The translations under genes and the position numbers were made by a program. A model generated the notes under the pieces. It was not told the DNA's origin. It worked only from the letters and a program-made list of their open reading frames with translations, and made no database searches. From Blastocatellia bacterium (GTDB taxonomy: Bacteria; Acidobacteriota; Blastocatellia; Chloracidobacteriales; JADJPF01), in NCBI GenBank assembly GCA_023265235.1, contig JAHFUF010000369.1:1-5708 (forward strand): a stretch of DNA of 5,708 nt. Reading direction: 5' to 3'. Below, piece after piece: positions 3,395-5,708 of this stretch. How positions within the stretch are numbered: the stretch's first letter is position 1; each line of letters opens with the position of its first letter.

Positions 3395-5708
3395 CTAGAA
3401 GTTATAACGTGCTACAAATTGAATAACTCTAGAAGCACCAGCAGTAGTAGAAATACCAAACAATGGACTGCCTAAGGTTGTATTTGGTAGGCCAAGGTTG
3501 ACTCGATTAAACAAGTTAAAGAAGTCAGCACGAACGGAGAATTGATTTTTCTCTTTGAGGCTAAAACCTTTGATAACAGAAAAATCAACCTGGTTAAACC
3601 CTGGAGAAACAAATGCACCACGAGGCACATCGCCTTGGTTGCCGTCTAATAAAGAAGCAGAAGCGGCTAAGAATAAGCTAGAGGATGGGCCTGTTTGGAG
3701 TCTAGGATTAATATTTGTTGCTGGAGTAATACCAGGTCTACCATTAGCAAAACGTCCACGAGCACTTATGCCTGTACCTTGAGTGTCAAGACCGTTGTAG
3801 AAAATACTAAATGGGTTACCATCTTGAACTTGGAAAATACCAGACATTGACCAATTGCTAACAATTTGGTTGAGCACTTTATTTGATGCCTTAAATGGGA
3901 AGTCATAAATAAAATTCATTACAAAACGGTTACGAGTATCATTACCAGAATTACCCCGTTCTGCTCTTTGGCCTCCAGAAAAACCAGAAGAGTCTCTAGG
4001 TAAGGAGCGTCCACCAGCACTAGCAACTAATGGATCATTACCATCATCAATAGCGTGACTATAGGTATAAGCACCTTGGATTTGACCAGTACCAAACCTA
4101 GCATCAGTTAAAGTCTTAGTTACTCTAACAGTTAGAGCATGGTAGGTAGAAAAAGATGAGGCTAAGTTCAAGAAAGCAATGTTGAAGGCTGTGTTTAGAG
4201 AACCATTTAAGTAATTACGACGACCACTGGTACTAATAGGAGTATTTTTACCAGTAATTGTATTTTTACGCCTTACGTTTGTCAAATTACCATCAATCAC
4301 ATTTAAGAGGTTGGTGCCTTTAACCCCAACATAATCTACTTCTAGAACTAAGTTGCGAAGTAATTCTTGTTGAACGCCAAAAGTAAAGTTTTGTGTGTAG
4401 AGGTTACGGAAGTCGTTCTTAAATGGGTTGTTACTTACACCATTTTTACCTTTGACAGGGAAAATTACTGGAGCAAGTTCATCCCCATCTACAACTATAT
4501 TAGTTGATTGTATAGTAGGAATACGAGGAAGGTTTTCTAGGATTGCATCATTTAAATCATTAATTGCAGGAATGTTTTGAAATAAAAATTCAAATGGTGG
4601 GTTGCCACGAGCATTGGTAAAGAGGTTACCAAATACACGATCATAAAATATTCCATAACCACCGCGAATCGAGGTTTTGCCTTTCTTAAAAGGATCCCAA
4701 GCAAAGCCAAAGCGTGGTGCAAAATTGTTGAAATCATCATCATAGAGCTTTGTTGATGTTTCTTGAATGGTGTTATTACCAACTTGAGTAAATAGAAATC
4801 CTCCACTAGGAGCAAATCCACTAGGATCTTGCCCTACTAGAGTTGTAAGTTGTCCATTAGTTTCAAAAGGAACACCCTTAAATTCATATCTAACACCATA
4901 GTTAAGAGTAAAGTTAGAAAACAATCTCCAAGTATCTTGAACATAAAAATCTAGTTCACGGACTCTAAACCCGCGTTCATTACCATCAGTGCGTTCACGT
5001 CTAACATTAAAGAATTGGGTTTGTGTTTGGAAATCAACTAGACCATAAAGAGTACTAGCAAAGTTGTTAAATGTGGCACCAGTACCAGTAGTAGGAATAT
5101 CATTTCCACGAGAGTCAGCCAAAATTGGGAAACCAAAAGTACCTGGTAGAGCAAAACTAATTGCTTCAGAACGACCAAAGTTAGTATCACTATTAGAGTA
5201 AACAAATCGGCTTTCAATCCCTAGCTTAAATGCATGTTTACCACGGTTATAAGAAACATTATCAGAAATGACAGTTGTACCAGTAAAACGGCTTTGTGAA
5301 TCAAATCCACCTAAACCAGTAATACTACTAAAATTCAGATTAATAACTTGGCCATTACGAGTCCCAAAAGATGGCAAACTAACATCTGCCCCGTTATTTC
5401 TCAAAGCAGCACGAACCATATCATCCAATTTAGTAGAACTATTAGCTGTTCCTGGGCCATTAAATGGGAGATTAGATCGGTTAGCACCAAGCTTAAATTC
5501 ATTAACTAGATTAGGAGTTAAAACTGAAGTAAAAGTAAAGGCAGCTAATTGACTACGTTGTAAAACATTGCCTTCATCTTCAGTACCTGGGAAAGTTGGG
5601 CCACCAAGTGGAGACTTAAACCTAGTAAAACCATAACGTACAGAAACACGATTTTTACTCGATATTTGATAATCAACGCGTGAAGCTATGTCTTGCTGAC
5701 GGTTTTCT
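3395..5708 (-). CDS. Oar-like TonB-dependent receptor, beta-barrel part (5' partial)
   Basis: This is an outer-membrane beta-barrel of the large Oar-like receptor family, which takes up bulky substrates using TonB energy. The stop is TAG at 3395-3397 and the frame is open to the window edge, giving 770 visible residues. The TTG at 5428 is an internal Leu codon, because 93 further codons upstream (5429-5707) read as receptor sequence (for example RVSVRYGFTRF and NEFKLGANRS). Counting from the edge, recognisable strands and loops include DFYVQDTWR (253-261), NYGVRYEF, NFAPRFGFAWDPF (328-340), RGGYGIFYDR, YTQNFTFGVQQEL, AYTYSHAIDD (546-555), NDTRNRFVMNFIYDFPF (590-606), RADFFNLFNRVN and the terminal ARYNF. 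A C-terminal Phe after alternating aromatic residues is the barrel-assembly signal. The signal peptide, carboxypeptidase-regulatory-like domain, TonB box and plug should lie beyond the window, since relatives are about 1000 residues or more. The substrate cannot be read from the sequence. No frameshift is seen. Confidence 0.93.
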   Translation of the reverse strand, partial: ENRQQDIASRVDYQISSKNRVSVRYGFTRFKSPLGGPTFPGTEDEGNVLQRSQLAAFTFTSVLTPNLVNEFKLGANRSNLPFNGPGTANSSTKLDDMVRAALRNNGADVSLPSFGTRNGQVINLNFSSITGLGGFDSQSRFTGTTVISDNVSYNRGKHAFKLGIESRFVYSNSDTNFGRSEAISFALPGTFGFPILADSRGNDIPTTGTGATFNNFASTLYGLVDFQTQTQFFNVRRERTDGNERGFRVRELDFYVQDTWRLFSNFTLNYGVRYEFKGVPFETNGQLTTLVGQDPSGFAPSGGFLFTQVGNNTIQETSTKLYDDDFNNFAPRFGFAWDPFKKGKTSIRGGYGIFYDRVFGNLFTNARGNPPFEFLFQNIPAINDLNDAILENLPRIPTIQSTNIVVDGDELAPVIFPVKGKNGVSNNPFKNDFRNLYTQNFTFGVQQELLRNLVLEVDYVGVKGTNLLNVIDGNLTNVRRKNTITGKNTPISTSGRRNYLNGSLNTAFNIAFLNLASSFSTYHALTVRVTKTLTDARFGTGQIQGAYTYSHAIDDGNDPLVASAGGRSLPRDSSGFSGGQRAERGNSGNDTRNRFVMNFIYDFPFKASNKVLNQIVSNWSMSGIFQVQDGNPFSIFYNGLDTQGTGISARGRFANGRPGITPATNINPRLQTGPSSSLFLAASASLLDGNQGDVPRGAFVSPGFNQVDFSVIKGFSLKEKNQFSVRADFFNLFNRVNLGLPNTTLGSPLFGISTTAGASRVIQFVARYNF

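Noticed and set aside
3555..3782. Plus-strand open frame of 75 codons inside the receptor gene
   Set aside because: Shadow of the receptor reading frame; composition mirrors the antisense codons and no motif is seen.
4552..4821. Minus-strand open frame of 89 codons in another frame of the receptor
   Set aside because: Overlaps strongly supported barrel segments (NFAPRFGFAWDPF region) in the true frame.
5426..5428. TTG as the start of the receptor
   Set aside because: The same frame reads on for 93 receptor-like codons to the window edge, so this is an internal Leu.
5268..5552. Plus-strand open frame of 94 codons
   Set aside because: It is antisense to the receptor gene, whose frame continues across this whole stretch as convincing beta-barrel sequence; it has no recognisable motif or ribosome site.

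Overview
This is an AT-rich chromosomal window with five protein genes. The best taxonomic clue is the large minus-strand gene, an Oar-like TonB-dependent outer-membrane receptor of the kind found in large paralogous sets in Acidobacteriota. Together with a possible lipoprotein c-type cytochrome, this indicates a didermic bacterium with a respiratory chain, plausibly a low-GC acidobacterium (Blastocatellia-like). That placement is an inference from protein style and has not been tested by a search.

Layout. Positions 1-2462 form a plus-strand cluster: the 3' part of a monohaem cytochrome c gene (start outside the window), an exported M28-family zinc enzyme resembling glutaminyl cyclases (3 nt gap), and an isocitrate/isopropylmalate-type dehydrogenase (29 nt gap, with a clear GGAGG ribosome site). 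The tight spacing suggests one transcript, but the three products share no obvious pathway. Two act outside the cytoplasmic membrane and the third is a soluble metabolic enzyme.

Positions 2463-2688 are non-coding and hold the most structured DNA in the window: a mirror-symmetric 178-bp unit made of four small hairpins. The outer two are an exact 23-bp inverted repeat. The inner two differ in sequence but keep the same stem length and the same 7-nt linker. It looks like a REP/BIME pair or a small non-autonomous element. A 23-bp imperfect tandem duplication overlaps its right edge and runs into the start of the next gene.

Positions 2689-3300 encode an unrecognised 203-residue protein with an N-terminal membrane segment. 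It converges on the receptor gene (3395 to the window end, minus strand, 5'-truncated), and the two are separated by a 14-bp perfect hairpin terminator with T-rich tails on both strands.

I saw no CRISPR array, tRNA, rRNA, transposase or recognisable defence system. The observations of most interest are the paired-hairpin unit, the cytochrome that lacks methionine at the expected axial-ligand position, and the cofactor and substrate signature of the dehydrogenase.
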